DNA of 64,000 nucleotides from Pedobacter miscanthi. GTDB taxonomy: Bacteria; Bacteroidota; Bacteroidia; Sphingobacteriales; Sphingobacteriaceae. Where the stretch lies: positions 74,969 to 138,968 of the forward strand of contig NZ_QNQU01000019.1 of NCBI RefSeq assembly GCF_003315595.1. The letters run 5' to 3'. A model generated the notes under the pieces. It searched no databases, had not been told where the DNA came from, and saw only the letters and a list, made by a program, of their open reading frames with translations. A program made the position numbers and the translations under genes. Shown in pieces: positions 27,770 through 36,894 of the stretch (the first letter of the stretch is position 1; every line of letters starts with the position of its first letter).

Positions 27770-28348
27770 ATGAGAAAGTTAATTAACGTATTCTTTGTAG
27801 CAGCAGGTTTATTGTTTACAGCGAATATGGCAAGTGCACAACAAAAATTGGGTCACATTAATTCTGAAGAGGTATTCGCAAATTTACCAGAGGCTAAAGC
27901 AGCTCAAACAACTTTAGAGACCTTAGGTAAACAAAAACAAGCTGATATTGATGCTATGATCAAAGAATATCAGACTAAACTGGCAGCTGCTCAGGCCAAA
28001 GAAAAAACCTTGAGCGAAGCTAACAAAGAAACTGTAGGTAAAGAGTTACAGGTTGCTGGTCAGGAATTACAGGATTTAGAAAAACGTATCACTGATGCAC
28101 GTACCAAAGCTTCGCAGGATATAGGTACTAAACAAGGCGAATTGTTTCAACCTATCCAGGCTAAAGTTGCAACTGCAATTTCAGCTGTAGCTAAAGAAAA
28201 AGGTTTAGCTTATGTTTTCGACATCGCAAACGGACAAGGTGGTAACAACTTAGTTTTCTGGGATGGTGGTGATGACATTACTGCTTCAGTTAAAACTAAA
28301 TTAGGCATCACTGCAACTGCTGCAAAACCAGCTGCACCTAAGAAATAA
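27770..28348 (+). CDS. OmpH/Skp-like periplasmic chaperone, second copy
   Basis: A 192-residue paralogue of the preceding gene. Signal peptide cleavage near SAQQ (residue 24), then KLGHINSEEVFANLPEAKAA and a coiled coil at about 50-125 rich in Lys, Glu and Ala, and an end with AYVFDIANGQGGNNLVFW. The C-terminal TATAAKPAAPKK tail is disordered and basic. The pair is a normal arrangement in Bacteroidota. The gap to the first copy is 63 bases of AT-rich DNA with no terminator; a strong hairpin terminator follows at 28401. Confidence 0.93.
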   Translation: MRKLINVFFVAAGLLFTANMASAQQKLGHINSEEVFANLPEAKAAQTTLETLGKQKQADIDAMIKEYQTKLAAAQAKEKTLSEANKETVGKELQVAGQELQDLEKRITDARTKASQDIGTKQGELFQPIQAKVATAISAVAKEKGLAYVFDIANGQGGNNLVFWDGGDDITASVKTKLGITATAAKPAAPKK

Positions 28349-28400
28349 GTTTTAGTCTATAGTCTTGAGTCCTAAGTCTCAAGTCAATGAAATACGATAT

Positions 28401-28434
28401 AGCGGAATTAAGTTTAACTTAGTTCCGCTTTTTT
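28401..28434 (+). terminator. Rho-independent terminator of the bamA-ompH operon
   Basis: Arms AGCGGAATTAAGTT (28401-28414) and AACTTAGTTCCGCT (28416-28429) pair over 14 positions with one wobble, with a single base between so a few inner pairs must open, and a T run follows. It ends the cluster before murI. Confidence 0.85.
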
Positions 28435-28611
28435 GTTTTCGGAGGGTTTTAATTTTGTAAGGTTTAAAGGTTGGAAGGTTTTAAGGTACACTAAGACATT
28501 CCAACTTTGCAACATTCTAACATTTCAACTAATACTAAACCTTCCAACTGGGATTGCAACTTCACAACATTCCAACTAACTTTACAGCATTCCAACTTTA
28601 CAACAGCACGC

Positions 28612-29430
28612 ATGCAACACTCTTCTCCCATTGGTATTTTCGATTCAGGTTATGGCGGTTTAACGGTTTTCCGTTCTATTGTCGATAAACTGCCCGGTTA
28701 TGATTATATTTATTTAGGAGATAATGCCCGTTCGCCCTATGGTGATCATTCATTCGATACCATTTATAAATATACTTTAGAGTGTGTAGAATGGCTTTTT
28801 GCCAAAGGGTGTCAATTGGTTATCCTCGCCTGCAATACGGCCTCTGCAAAGGCTTTGAGAACGATCCAGCAGAAAGATCTTCCGGCTAAGTATCCTGATA
28901 GGAGAGTGCTTGGTGTAATCAGGCCTACGGCCGAAGTAATCGATAGCTATACTCAAAGTAAACAGGTTGGTGTAATGGGGACCAGGGGTACGGTTAATTC
29001 GCAATCTTACCTGTTAGAAATCAATAAATTTTTTCCTGAAATCAAAGTTTATCAGCAAAGCTGCCCCATGTGGGTTCCGTTGATTGAGAACAATGAACAC
29101 CTTCAATCAGGAGCCGATTTCTTCATCAAGGAATATTGCGATCAGTTATTGAATCAATCAGATGAAATCGACTGTGTGTTATTGGCCTGTACGCACTACC
29201 CTTTGTTAATGCCCAAACTGAAAAAGGTATTTCCCGATCATATCAACGTTTTAACACAGGGTGAGATCGTAGCCAATAGTTTGGTAGACTATTTGGAAAG
29301 GCATCCGGAGATCGAAGAACAACTAGCTAAACATGGACAAAGAGAATTCTATACCAGTGGCGATCCGAAAGCCTTTGATGAACATGCATCGATATTTTTT
29401 GGCGAAGCACTGAAATCAGGGAAAATGTAG
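28612..29430 (+). CDS. murI: Glutamate racemase
   Basis: A 272-residue cytoplasmic enzyme that makes D-glutamate for peptidoglycan. It needs no cofactor and uses two cysteines: Cys74 in ILACNTASAK and Cys193 in LLACTHYPLL. The start motif IFDSGYGGLTVF contains Asp11. The ATG at 28612 matches the family start; the in-frame extension to 28507 runs through a repeat of CATTCCAACTTT words that is not protein-like. The gene is set apart from the bamA-ompH unit by a terminator and this repeat. It keeps the conserved end position in the cluster. Confidence 0.96.
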   Translation: MQHSSPIGIFDSGYGGLTVFRSIVDKLPGYDYIYLGDNARSPYGDHSFDTIYKYTLECVEWLFAKGCQLVILACNTASAKALRTIQQKDLPAKYPDRRVLGVIRPTAEVIDSYTQSKQVGVMGTRGTVNSQSYLLEINKFFPEIKVYQQSCPMWVPLIENNEHLQSGADFFIKEYCDQLLNQSDEIDCVLLACTHYPLLMPKLKKVFPDHINVLTQGEIVANSLVDYLERHPEIEEQLAKHGQREFYTSGDPKAFDEHASIFFGEALKSGKM

Positions 29431-29932
29431 TTTGTTGGTTAACTGGTTAATTGTTTACCCTTCGACTAGGCTCAGGGGGGTAATTGAGCACGGAGGTGAG
29501 TTGTTAGATTGCTAAATTGTGTGATTGTTTTATTATTGAGAAAGGTTAATCGGTTAACTGTTTACCCTTCGACTACGCTCAGGGGGTTAACTGATTGTGG
29601 AGGTTAGTTGTTAGATTGCTAAATTGTTAAGTGTAAACTGCAAAATGCAAAATGCCAACTGCCAACTGAACTGTTTTATTGATATCAATAAGTCTCCGCT
29701 AACCGCCACCCGCCCTACGCCGAACATCATCCGAAACTCATGATTTGGCGCTGCGCATAGTGGGAAAGTTTCATGAACCATAGATTCTGTGCTCCCAATG
29801 GAAGGAAAGTTTTTACATCATTTACTCCATTCAAGTAGCTAGCCTACCAAAGACTGTAAACTCAAGAGTAAGAGCTGGAGACTATGGCCTGTCAAGCAAC
29901 TCCAAACTCCCAACTCACCACTCTGAACTAAG
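29431..29932. repeat. Repeat-filled gap with two CCCTTCGACTACGCTCAGGG elements
   Basis: Copy 1 spans 29445-29486 (variant CGACTAGGCTCAGGGGGG) and copy 2 spans 29552-29593. Both are flanked by GGTTAACTG words. Between and after them are AACTGCCAACTG and GGTTAATCGG-type words; 29690-29930 is ordinary AT/GC-mixed DNA without an open frame. No gene is visible. Confidence 0.7.
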
Positions 29933-31072
29933 CTACTCCGGTAATTTCTCCACCCTGATTAATACCGTTGGAGATGATAAAGCTTCTAAGAAAGCTACTA
30001 CGGCATCTTTCTCCGCAATACTTAGCTTTAAACCCTTTAAGAGCTTATCATTTTTAGGTAAAAGCGGGTCATTTACCTGTTCGGGTTTTACGCGTTGTAC
30101 CGGCATACCCACATTGTACATATTCATTACGCCGTCCATATCAGGGAATAAACCATTGTGGAACCACGGTGCGGTTTTCATTACATTTCTTAGTCCAGGC
30201 GTTTTAAACTTGCCCACATCTTCTGGTTTCTTGGTTACGTTGTATAAACCTAAATCTTCATATTTACGGGCATAATAAGTTAAGCCATCGTTATGGAATT
30301 CATTATCAGTAAATAACGGTCCGTTATGGCAATTGATGCAGCGGGCCTTGGTGCGGAATAAATGAAGTCCTACAATTTGCTGATCGGTCAACGCTTTTTT
30401 ATCTTTCGCCAGAAAACGGTCGAAAGGCGTTCTGCGGCTTACTATACTGCGTTGAAAAGTGGCCAGACTTTCGAAAATCCTTTTATTGGTAATTTCTTTT
30501 GAGCCAAAAGCTGCGGTAAAGTAAGGCTGATAACCTTTAATTTTGCCAAGTTTTTTAGGCAGGGCTTTCATATCCTGGTGCATTTCGTTATGTGCCGCCA
30601 CCGGACTTCCGGCCTGTTCTTCTAAACTGGTTGCACGGCCATCCCAGAACAGGCGTTTGTAAAACCAAACATTCTCCAATGATGGTGCATTGCGGATATT
30701 GGTTAAATGATCATGACCTACTGAAACCTGACGGCCATCTGTCCAGTGTAAATCTGGCGCATGGCAACTTGAGCAAGAAATCTGGTTAGAGCCCGATAAA
30801 CGTGGATCGAAAAACAAAATTTTACCCAGTTCCACCACATTCTTTACCGAATCGTTTTTAAGATCAACAGGAGAGGGAGGGAGTTCGCCCAGTTCCTGAA
30901 AAACCGCATCTTTGTCAACTGTTGGTTTTGGCCATTGATCGGTAGGTTTTGAATAAACTTTGCGCAGGCTATCTATACTCAGTTCATCATCGTTGTTAAT
31001 ATCTGCAGATTGAAATGAAAACAGGATTAATCCGGTGAGGGCGAGCGCAAGAAAGGCAAAAATTTTATTCAT
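29933..31072 (-). CDS. Di-haem cytochrome c peroxidase (MauG/CcpA family)
   Basis: A 379-residue exported protein with a hydrophobic N-terminus (residues 1-21). Two haem c sites, C100-SSCH and C245-INCH, split it into the electron-transfer and peroxidase halves of the bacterial CCP/MauG fold, with RNAPSLENVWFYKRLFWDG (seen as RNAPSLENV and FWDGRATSLEEQ) between, which is family-specific. It would reduce peroxide or modify a partner protein in the periplasm. It begins three bases after the stop of the upstream outer membrane barrel gene and is the last gene of the TonB receptor operon. In the metal-uptake reading it could act on a bound ligand; that role is inference. Confidence 0.93.
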   Translation of the reverse strand: MNKIFAFLALALTGLILFSFQSADINNDDELSIDSLRKVYSKPTDQWPKPTVDKDAVFQELGELPPSPVDLKNDSVKNVVELGKILFFDPRLSGSNQISCSSCHAPDLHWTDGRQVSVGHDHLTNIRNAPSLENVWFYKRLFWDGRATSLEEQAGSPVAAHNEMHQDMKALPKKLGKIKGYQPYFTAAFGSKEITNKRIFESLATFQRSIVSRRTPFDRFLAKDKKALTDQQIVGLHLFRTKARCINCHNGPLFTDNEFHNDGLTYYARKYEDLGLYNVTKKPEDVGKFKTPGLRNVMKTAPWFHNGLFPDMDGVMNMYNVGMPVQRVKPEQVNDPLLPKNDKLLKGLKLSIAEKDAVVAFLEALSSPTVLIRVEKLPE

Positions 31073-31075
31073 GGG

Positions 31076-32632
31076 TTAAAAATAGAGGTTTAGGCTGATA
31101 TTGCTAAATAAACGATCGTTACCTGGAAGTGAGGTTATGTTTCTATCTAATGCTTTTATATTCATTTTGTCAGTATAAACCACATTTAGTTTAACAGATG
31201 CCTGCATAAATTTGAAAAAGGGAAATGAGTAATCTGCAGCAACCGAACCGCCAAATCGTTGGCTTGTATTATAAAGATAATCGTAGATAATTACTTCTTG
31301 AGTAAATAGCTTCTCTGTTACATTATTAACAAAGAAATTATCCTTTAATGGTAAAATATAATGTGTACCGAAATTTATACCTATCGATTTATAGTGTGAA
31401 AGATGGCTTAGGAAGCCAAAACTCCCGTTAAAAGTAATATTATTATAATCTATCTTATTTCCGGTAATCCCATCCAAGCGGTCTTCCGAAAAATTATTTA
31501 GTGAGAATGTATAATTATATAAATGTTTTTTACCTGGTTTGGAGTAATCTATTTTTAGGTTGATTTCATTTTTTATATACACATAATTTTTTGCCAGGAA
31601 TCTGGTGTTAAAGTCTGCCCCATCCCAGTTTACAAAGTTTACAATAGTACTAATTGTGCCTTTAGACAACTTTTTAGTCCATAATATATCCAGGTTAAGC
31701 TTAGTCAAGTCGTATTTTGAAAGGTCATATATTCCACTTGATGTCCGGTAATCATATACCTGTTTTTCTTTAACCTGATTAATGTTGAAGTAAAACGAAC
31801 CAAGGTTGGTATTAAGAATTTTAACCATACCATTATATCCCAGTCTGAAAAAACCATTGGTGTAATTCCTGTTGGTTAGTTTAGAATCGGGTTCGCCATA
31901 ACCATTAATTAAATAATTAACATACCTTGGGTACGCGGTGCTCTCAAAATAAGCCCTGTTTTTATAACCGATATTAACTTCTTCTTTCCCATAACCAATG
32001 TTTAAACCACCACCAATTTTGATTTTTTCCGTAAAATTATAACCTAAGGAAATTTTAGAGTCTAATTGATATTCTTTTAAAGATCCCCTTGGATCGTTAT
32101 TAGAGAAGTGATCTGCTATATGGTAATCAAAACCTACACCTGCAGAAATTTTATTGCCCAAAAAGTCTTTTGTGGCTAGCGTATTAAAATTGTAAATGGA
32201 TCTTTCATAATGATTATTGGTTGGTGAGCCATAATAATATGGCGTACTTGTGTTGTTGCGGCTTTGATGTGCAAATCTGGTACTATCTTCGAAAACTTTA
32301 TGGTAATAAAAAGCACCATATAATTTCAGTCCTGATAAATTTATTGATCCATCCGAAGATAAATAGGTGAGGTTGGTTTTGGTACTTCCTTGTGCATTAG
32401 CCAATTTTCCCTGTTCTAATTGTTGACCAATAGATATTCTGCTTATCCGTTGTGGTACCAGTTCTTTGATAAATAAAGGGCTGTTTTTTGAAAAATTAAA
32501 TAATGCAGAAGACACTGAATCTGTAAAAAAAAGTTGTCTTTGCTGAACTGTTTTTTGAACCGAATCTTGCTGGGCCAATAATCTATTGAAAGAAAGTGAT
32601 AATAAAAGAAAAAGGATAATATTTTTATTCAT
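31076..32632 (-). CDS. Outer membrane beta-barrel protein, probably DUF6850 family
   Basis: A 518-residue outer membrane protein with a signal peptide (cleavage near LLAQ, residue 21). The mature part is almost wholly alternating polar/aromatic beta strands (YNFTEKIKIGGGLNIGYG, GFFRLGYNGMVKILN) and ends ISLNLYF, an aromatic-ended terminal strand. This fits a 14-18 stranded barrel without plug. I believe it is the DUF6850 family that accompanies DUF4876 proteins in Bacteroidota, mainly because of the gene order, and cannot prove that from sequence alone. It follows the DUF4876 gene by 42 bases containing a perfect hairpin and precedes the peroxidase by three bases. Confidence 0.7.
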   Translation of the reverse strand: MNKNIILFLLLSLSFNRLLAQQDSVQKTVQQRQLFFTDSVSSALFNFSKNSPLFIKELVPQRISRISIGQQLEQGKLANAQGSTKTNLTYLSSDGSINLSGLKLYGAFYYHKVFEDSTRFAHQSRNNTSTPYYYGSPTNNHYERSIYNFNTLATKDFLGNKISAGVGFDYHIADHFSNNDPRGSLKEYQLDSKISLGYNFTEKIKIGGGLNIGYGKEEVNIGYKNRAYFESTAYPRYVNYLINGYGEPDSKLTNRNYTNGFFRLGYNGMVKILNTNLGSFYFNINQVKEKQVYDYRTSSGIYDLSKYDLTKLNLDILWTKKLSKGTISTIVNFVNWDGADFNTRFLAKNYVYIKNEINLKIDYSKPGKKHLYNYTFSLNNFSEDRLDGITGNKIDYNNITFNGSFGFLSHLSHYKSIGINFGTHYILPLKDNFFVNNVTEKLFTQEVIIYDYLYNTSQRFGGSVAADYSFPFFKFMQASVKLNVVYTDKMNIKALDRNITSLPGNDRLFSNISLNLYF

Positions 32633-32642
32633 GAGCAGTTGA

Positions 32643-32668
32643 GCCTGTAGGATATTACTCCTACAGGC
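32643..32668 (-). promoter_or_regulatory. Perfect 10-bp hairpin inside the TonB receptor operon
   Basis: GCCTGTAGGA (32643-32652) and TCCTACAGGC (32659-32668) pair perfectly with a six-base loop, in the 42-base gap between the DUF4876 and barrel genes. No U tract follows on the minus strand, so an mRNA processing or stabilising element is more likely than a terminator. Confidence 0.6.
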
Positions 32669-32674
32669 AATATT

Positions 32675-33997
32675 TTATTTAAATCCTCTTGGATTGGCAA
32701 TGTTCAAATAATCAAAATCTTCTGTACTGTTATTAGTATCTTTTAATATAATACGGCCATTAATGGTTTTATCTGTTTTTCTGATAACAGATTGTGATTT
32801 ATAGCCACCAAGAGGAACAAAGGTGAAACCTGCATCTAAAGCAGGGGTGAATTTTTTTGCAATTCGCTCATCTGCCGTATTTGGTTGGATTTCAACAGCG
32901 TCCAAAACAAACTTTATCGGTATCTGAATGGTTTTTGTTGCATTAGCAGCAGGGGTGGCTTTGGTCGGCAAGTTATACTGCGCTAAGGTTTTAAGATTTA
33001 CAGTTCCATCAACTTTAAACAACACAAATGAGTATCTGCCATTTGTATCAAATATCATATCCCTTCCAAAATATTGAATTACCTCAACATTAGGAACCTG
33101 TGTGTCAACATCAGAGCTTAACGGATTTACTCCTGGAAGATTTCCATAGTAAGTTTCAAAATTGGCTCCGCTTAAATCAACGGTTAAAGAAGGGTCTATT
33201 ACCGTAACCGCTTTGCCATCAGTCCCTGTAAAAGGTGCTTTATGATTAATTGCGTTTTGTGCAATAACAATGCTGGCACCTGGTTGTATAGGATATTGTT
33301 TCCCTGTTCCGGGGATCATAAATAATGCCCTGGAATATACGTAATCATTATTTGCATCTATGTTTGAAGGCATGCCTACAGATTTAGACCAATCGTACTG
33401 GCCACTAGGTAATAAATTGTAGTTGTTTGGTCCAGACAAAAAGCCTGTTATATCAGCAAAGCATAAACTATCTGCGTATAATACTTTATCGCTGTTATTG
33501 TAAAATTCTATAAACTGATCGCGATAAAGTGCTCCATTTTTTGTGTCTGATCCGGCATAATAAATTTGTTTAATTACCCAGTCTGCTGTTTTTCCAGCCA
33601 CCAATTTTAAATTTATGCTTCCTGTAAAGCCAACTGTAATCGGTGTGTTTTTAGCACTGGCATTGAATGTAACCGGGGATGTAGTTTGTACACCTGTAAT
33701 CTGCGAGTAATTTGCCGCATCAATAGTCACATTTGCATCAATATCGTAAATACCGGCAGGTGTGTTCGTGAAAATTATTTCACCTTTATCATTGACTTTT
33801 ACTGATTGTACCGAGCCGGTATTAACATTGGTGATTTTAACAACCACATTATTAAGTGGTAAGGTGTAACCACTTGTTTGGATATCGTACGAGACTTTGA
33901 TATTTAAATCAACGGGTTGTATATCAGTTGTTTTATCTTTTTTACAGGCAGTTAATGTAATGCCGAACAGTAATAAAAAGTAGAAAAATTGTTTCAT
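32675..33997 (-). CDS. DUF4876-type surface lipoprotein
   Basis: A 440-residue lipoprotein: hydrophobic signal, then the lipobox LTACKKDK with the lipid-attached Cys at residue 18, followed by the acidic/polar stretch DKTTDIQPVD that in Bacteroidota may direct surface export. An Ig-like fold at about 30-110 (YDIQTSGYTLPLNNVVVKI; NTPAGIYDIDANVTID) precedes a larger beta-rich domain with IYYAGSDTKNGALYRDQFIEFYNNS, which looks like a carbohydrate or protein-interaction fold with YDW and QFIEFYN motifs. I assign DUF4876 from this and from its place after a TonB receptor. It would serve as the ligand-capturing partner of the receptor. It starts 11 bases after the receptor stop. Confidence 0.7.
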   Translation of the reverse strand: MKQFFYFLLLFGITLTACKKDKTTDIQPVDLNIKVSYDIQTSGYTLPLNNVVVKITNVNTGSVQSVKVNDKGEIIFTNTPAGIYDIDANVTIDAANYSQITGVQTTSPVTFNASAKNTPITVGFTGSINLKLVAGKTADWVIKQIYYAGSDTKNGALYRDQFIEFYNNSDKVLYADSLCFADITGFLSGPNNYNLLPSGQYDWSKSVGMPSNIDANNDYVYSRALFMIPGTGKQYPIQPGASIVIAQNAINHKAPFTGTDGKAVTVIDPSLTVDLSGANFETYYGNLPGVNPLSSDVDTQVPNVEVIQYFGRDMIFDTNGRYSFVLFKVDGTVNLKTLAQYNLPTKATPAANATKTIQIPIKFVLDAVEIQPNTADERIAKKFTPALDAGFTFVPLGGYKSQSVIRKTDKTINGRIILKDTNNSTEDFDYLNIANPRGFK

Positions 33998-34008
33998 TAT
34001 AATTGATT

Positions 34009-36804
34009 TTAAAGTTTTAAAGAAATTTCGGCACCAAAAGTAGGCGATTGGTTCGGATATCGATAGGATAGGCCAGAATCTATATAATATGGCTGATAAT
34101 TAAATACATTATAAACATTGAAAGAAAATTTGAGCCTTTTTTTTATTTCCTTACCAATACTCAAATGGAAATTTGGGATAATAACAGGTACGTTATTGGC
34201 CTGTAGTTCTGATGTAGGTTTGTAGAAGAAACCATAGTTAGGGTTGTTTTGATCAAAGTTTTTAATCTCGATATAATTATAGTTCTGATCGTAATAAGCT
34301 ATTGGAATACCTGCTCTCGATAAGTTAACTGTTTTTTGTACCAATGAAAATTCTGCTATGGCCTGTATGAACAAACTTATTTTCGGAATATGTGTTGTGG
34401 ATGAAATCCTAGCGTTACCGGTATAAGATACACTGTTTGATGGCGGGTAAAAAGCTACCAGTGCCTCGTTTTTATTAGTGGCAGAGGGGTTAGGATTTCC
34501 CTGGCTAGTTAAGTTTTCTGTTTTACTTTGCGATCTGAAAAATCCTCCACTGAGGTTGAATGAGGTAGCAATAGCTTTATAGGTGGGCGTAGATAAAATT
34601 AAATCAAAACCCTGGTTGTTTGAGGCTAAATTATTTGCGAATTCGTAAAAGGTAATTAATGCTCTTTTTGTCCCGGTTTGAATAAGTAACGGTTGCTGAT
34701 CGGTTCTGTAGGTTGCTGTATATACCGGAAGATCCAGCACATTATCTACCCTGTTATTACCAATTCCATTTCTGGAGTTTTTATAAAAGGCATTTAATGA
34801 AAGGTTATATTTTTGCAGTTTTATCTGCGTCGAAAACTCAAAGGTTTGGCTATTAGCTGATTTTAATCCTTCGGCCGTTGGATCATACCTGTTTACGTAA
34901 ACTAAATAAATGCTTTCATTAGCCTTGCCATTCGAAGAATAGGCATTAATTAGTGGCACCTCATTGTAGGTAGGCCCCGGATAGCGTTGACCTAAACCCG
35001 GAGATTTATAGGATATCCCGTAGGCGAAACCAAATCTAAATCCTTTATCTAATTCGTAATTAACATTAATTCTTGGTGAGAAAGAGGGAAAGCTATTCTG
35101 TAAGTCGTACCTTATTCCTGCCCTTACATTTAAAGGTTTATTAAATAAACTCATTTTAAATACATCTTCCAGATATAGGCCAACATCCTGCTGTGCAACT
35201 GCTGTGCTAAAATCGTAATATCTCTCTGATCTGTTTGGCGACAAACTTGTGGTACCTGATGTTTTGGTTAATCCCCTGGGTTTACCGGGATCGAGTACCT
35301 GGCCAAGCCCGTTATTTGCCCCATAACTATAGCTGGCTCCGTAACTTAGAAAATGGGTGATATTGGCAAACTTAAACTCTGCATTAAAATCAAGTTTCCC
35401 TGTAATATTCAAAGGCCTGCCATCAATCAGCGATTGAGCCGTATAAATGCCTTTCACATAAGCTCCTTCGTGTATGCCTGTAGTTGTAGCTTCAGAAACC
35501 AAGATATAAGGTTCATTATAAAATTCTTCCGTATAACTTACCTGATGTCCTGTGGCATATCTCAGGTTTAGACTGATGTTTTTAAGAAACTTACTGTTTA
35601 TCCCGTAAGAAGTTCTGTTGTTTACGCTGAAATTCCAGCTATTAAACAGTACCATTTTTTCCATCGGATCATCTGCATCACGTTTTATTCCATCTAAATT
35701 TCTACCATAATCAACACTGAAAGTATTTTTTAACCTGTTTTCGCTTCCAAAAAAATTGGTGTGCATCATATTAAGATTAATCCGTTTATAAGCCTTTAGT
35801 TTATCACGGTTATCTGCAAATGAGTTAACATAATTGGCCCCAATATTTAGTGCGCCATTTTTTTTCCCCAGATCAAATCCTTTAGAAAAGCCATAAGAGG
35901 TGGCATTATCCCTTAACTGCATTCTTAAGTAACCCGGCGATTTACCCGCTTGTCTTTCTACAATAATTGCACCCTCGGACAGATCACCGTATTTGGCTGA
36001 AGGAACACCCGAAATTACTTCGATACTTTCAATATTGTCGGCGGGAATCTGTCTTAAATCAGTTCCACCAAACGCAAAATCACCCGAATATTTGTTGGTA
36101 GGTGATCCATTCAATCCATACGAGTCAATACCGATTGTTGTGCTGATATCATTCGAGCCCCGGAGACCAGGATTGAAGGTTTGCATATTCATATTGTTTG
36201 AGATGGCATTGCCATCTACAATAATGGCTACACCAAAAGCATTATTTTGCTCATAAATATTAGAAAATCCAGGTGAAACTGGCGAAAAGGCTGATCTTAA
36301 TGTTAAATTTTGAACACTTTGTAAACTTGGTGCGCTAACCTTTCTGTTCGGAATCTGGTTGAGTAGATCATTCAAGCTTAAAGCGGGAATCTGCTCAATA
36401 ATATCCCTACTGATTATTAACGAAGAATTTGATGAGCCTTGATAATCACGTTTTGCATTAATATCAATCGTTTCCAAGCCCAGGTTTAAATCTTTTAGGG
36501 TGATATTTCCCAGTTCAATTATATTTCCTTTGATTTCTACAACCTTTACAAGTTTTTGATAACCAATAAACGTGAATTCGAATGTTAAACTAACATTGGC
36601 AATATTATACAGAGTGATGTTAAATTTTCCATCTTTATCTGTAACTCCAAACTGATTTGTTTCAACGATTTTAATGTTAGCGGAAGAAACAGGGTGCAAT
36701 TCATGGTCAACAACCTTCCCCCTTAAAACAACATTTTGCGCAAATACACTCGAAGTATATCCGCAGATAATAAAAACGATTAAAAATTTCAAAAACTTTC
36801 CCAA
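34009..36804 (-). CDS. TonB-dependent receptor with CarboxypepD_reg domain
   Basis: A 931-residue outer membrane transporter. No ATG lies upstream in frame before the stop at 36820-36822, so the start is the TTG at 36802-36804 (MGKFLKFLIVF, signal ending VFAQ). Domains: carboxypeptidase-like fold at about 25-105 (VLRGKVVDHELHPVSSANIKI seen in parts), plug at about 125-290 with PADNIESIEVISGVPSAKYGD, then a 22-strand barrel ending PNQSPTFGAEISLKL. It brings a ligand across the outer membrane using TonB. Two TAGA-N5-TCTA palindromes sit upstream, one only 17 bases before the start, so a metal regulator probably represses it. It heads the operon with the DUF4876 lipoprotein, barrel and peroxidase. 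Confidence 0.9.
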   Translation of the reverse strand: MGKFLKFLIVFIICGYTSSVFAQNVVLRGKVVDHELHPVSSANIKIVETNQFGVTDKDGKFNITLYNIANVSLTFEFTFIGYQKLVKVVEIKGNIIELGNITLKDLNLGLETIDINAKRDYQGSSNSSLIISRDIIEQIPALSLNDLLNQIPNRKVSAPSLQSVQNLTLRSAFSPVSPGFSNIYEQNNAFGVAIIVDGNAISNNMNMQTFNPGLRGSNDISTTIGIDSYGLNGSPTNKYSGDFAFGGTDLRQIPADNIESIEVISGVPSAKYGDLSEGAIIVERQAGKSPGYLRMQLRDNATSYGFSKGFDLGKKNGALNIGANYVNSFADNRDKLKAYKRINLNMMHTNFFGSENRLKNTFSVDYGRNLDGIKRDADDPMEKMVLFNSWNFSVNNRTSYGINSKFLKNISLNLRYATGHQVSYTEEFYNEPYILVSEATTTGIHEGAYVKGIYTAQSLIDGRPLNITGKLDFNAEFKFANITHFLSYGASYSYGANNGLGQVLDPGKPRGLTKTSGTTSLSPNRSERYYDFSTAVAQQDVGLYLEDVFKMSLFNKPLNVRAGIRYDLQNSFPSFSPRINVNYELDKGFRFGFAYGISYKSPGLGQRYPGPTYNEVPLINAYSSNGKANESIYLVYVNRYDPTAEGLKSANSQTFEFSTQIKLQKYNLSLNAFYKNSRNGIGNNRVDNVLDLPVYTATYRTDQQPLLIQTGTKRALITFYEFANNLASNNQGFDLILSTPTYKAIATSFNLSGGFFRSQSKTENLTSQGNPNPSATNKNEALVAFYPPSNSVSYTGNARISSTTHIPKISLFIQAIAEFSLVQKTVNLSRAGIPIAYYDQNYNYIEIKNFDQNNPNYGFFYKPTSELQANNVPVIIPNFHLSIGKEIKKRLKFSFNVYNVFNYQPYYIDSGLSYRYPNQSPTFGAEISLKL

Positions 36805-36818
36805 ATTCTGTATTCTTA

Positions 36819-36835
36819 ATTAGACTGATTCTAAT
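36819..36835. promoter_or_regulatory. Palindromic operator ATTAGA-N5-TCTAAT, site 1
   Basis: ATTAGA (36819-36824) and TCTAAT (36830-36835) are perfect arms around CTGAT. It lies 15-31 bases upstream of the TTG start of the receptor. Similar sequences serve as Fur- or DtxR-type sites in other bacteria, which is the reason for the call; the regulator is not in the window. Confidence 0.6.
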
Positions 36836-36877
36836 GATTCTGCAAAGATGGGATTTTAACGGTTTTTAACAAAATTA

Positions 36878-36894
36878 TTTAGACTAATTCTAGA
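36878..36894. promoter_or_regulatory. Palindromic operator TAGA-N5-TCTA, site 2
   Basis: TTTAGA (36878-36883) and TCTAGA (36889-36894) with CTAAT between. The core shares TAGACTrATTCTA with site 1, centred 59 bases away. Two copies in front of one receptor gene is typical of metal-responsive control. Confidence 0.6.

Noticed and set aside
28507..28611. N-terminal extension of glutamate racemase
   Set aside because: The 35 extra residues are translated from CATTCCAACTTT-like repeat words and are absent from the family; the ATG at 28612 starts exactly at the family motif.
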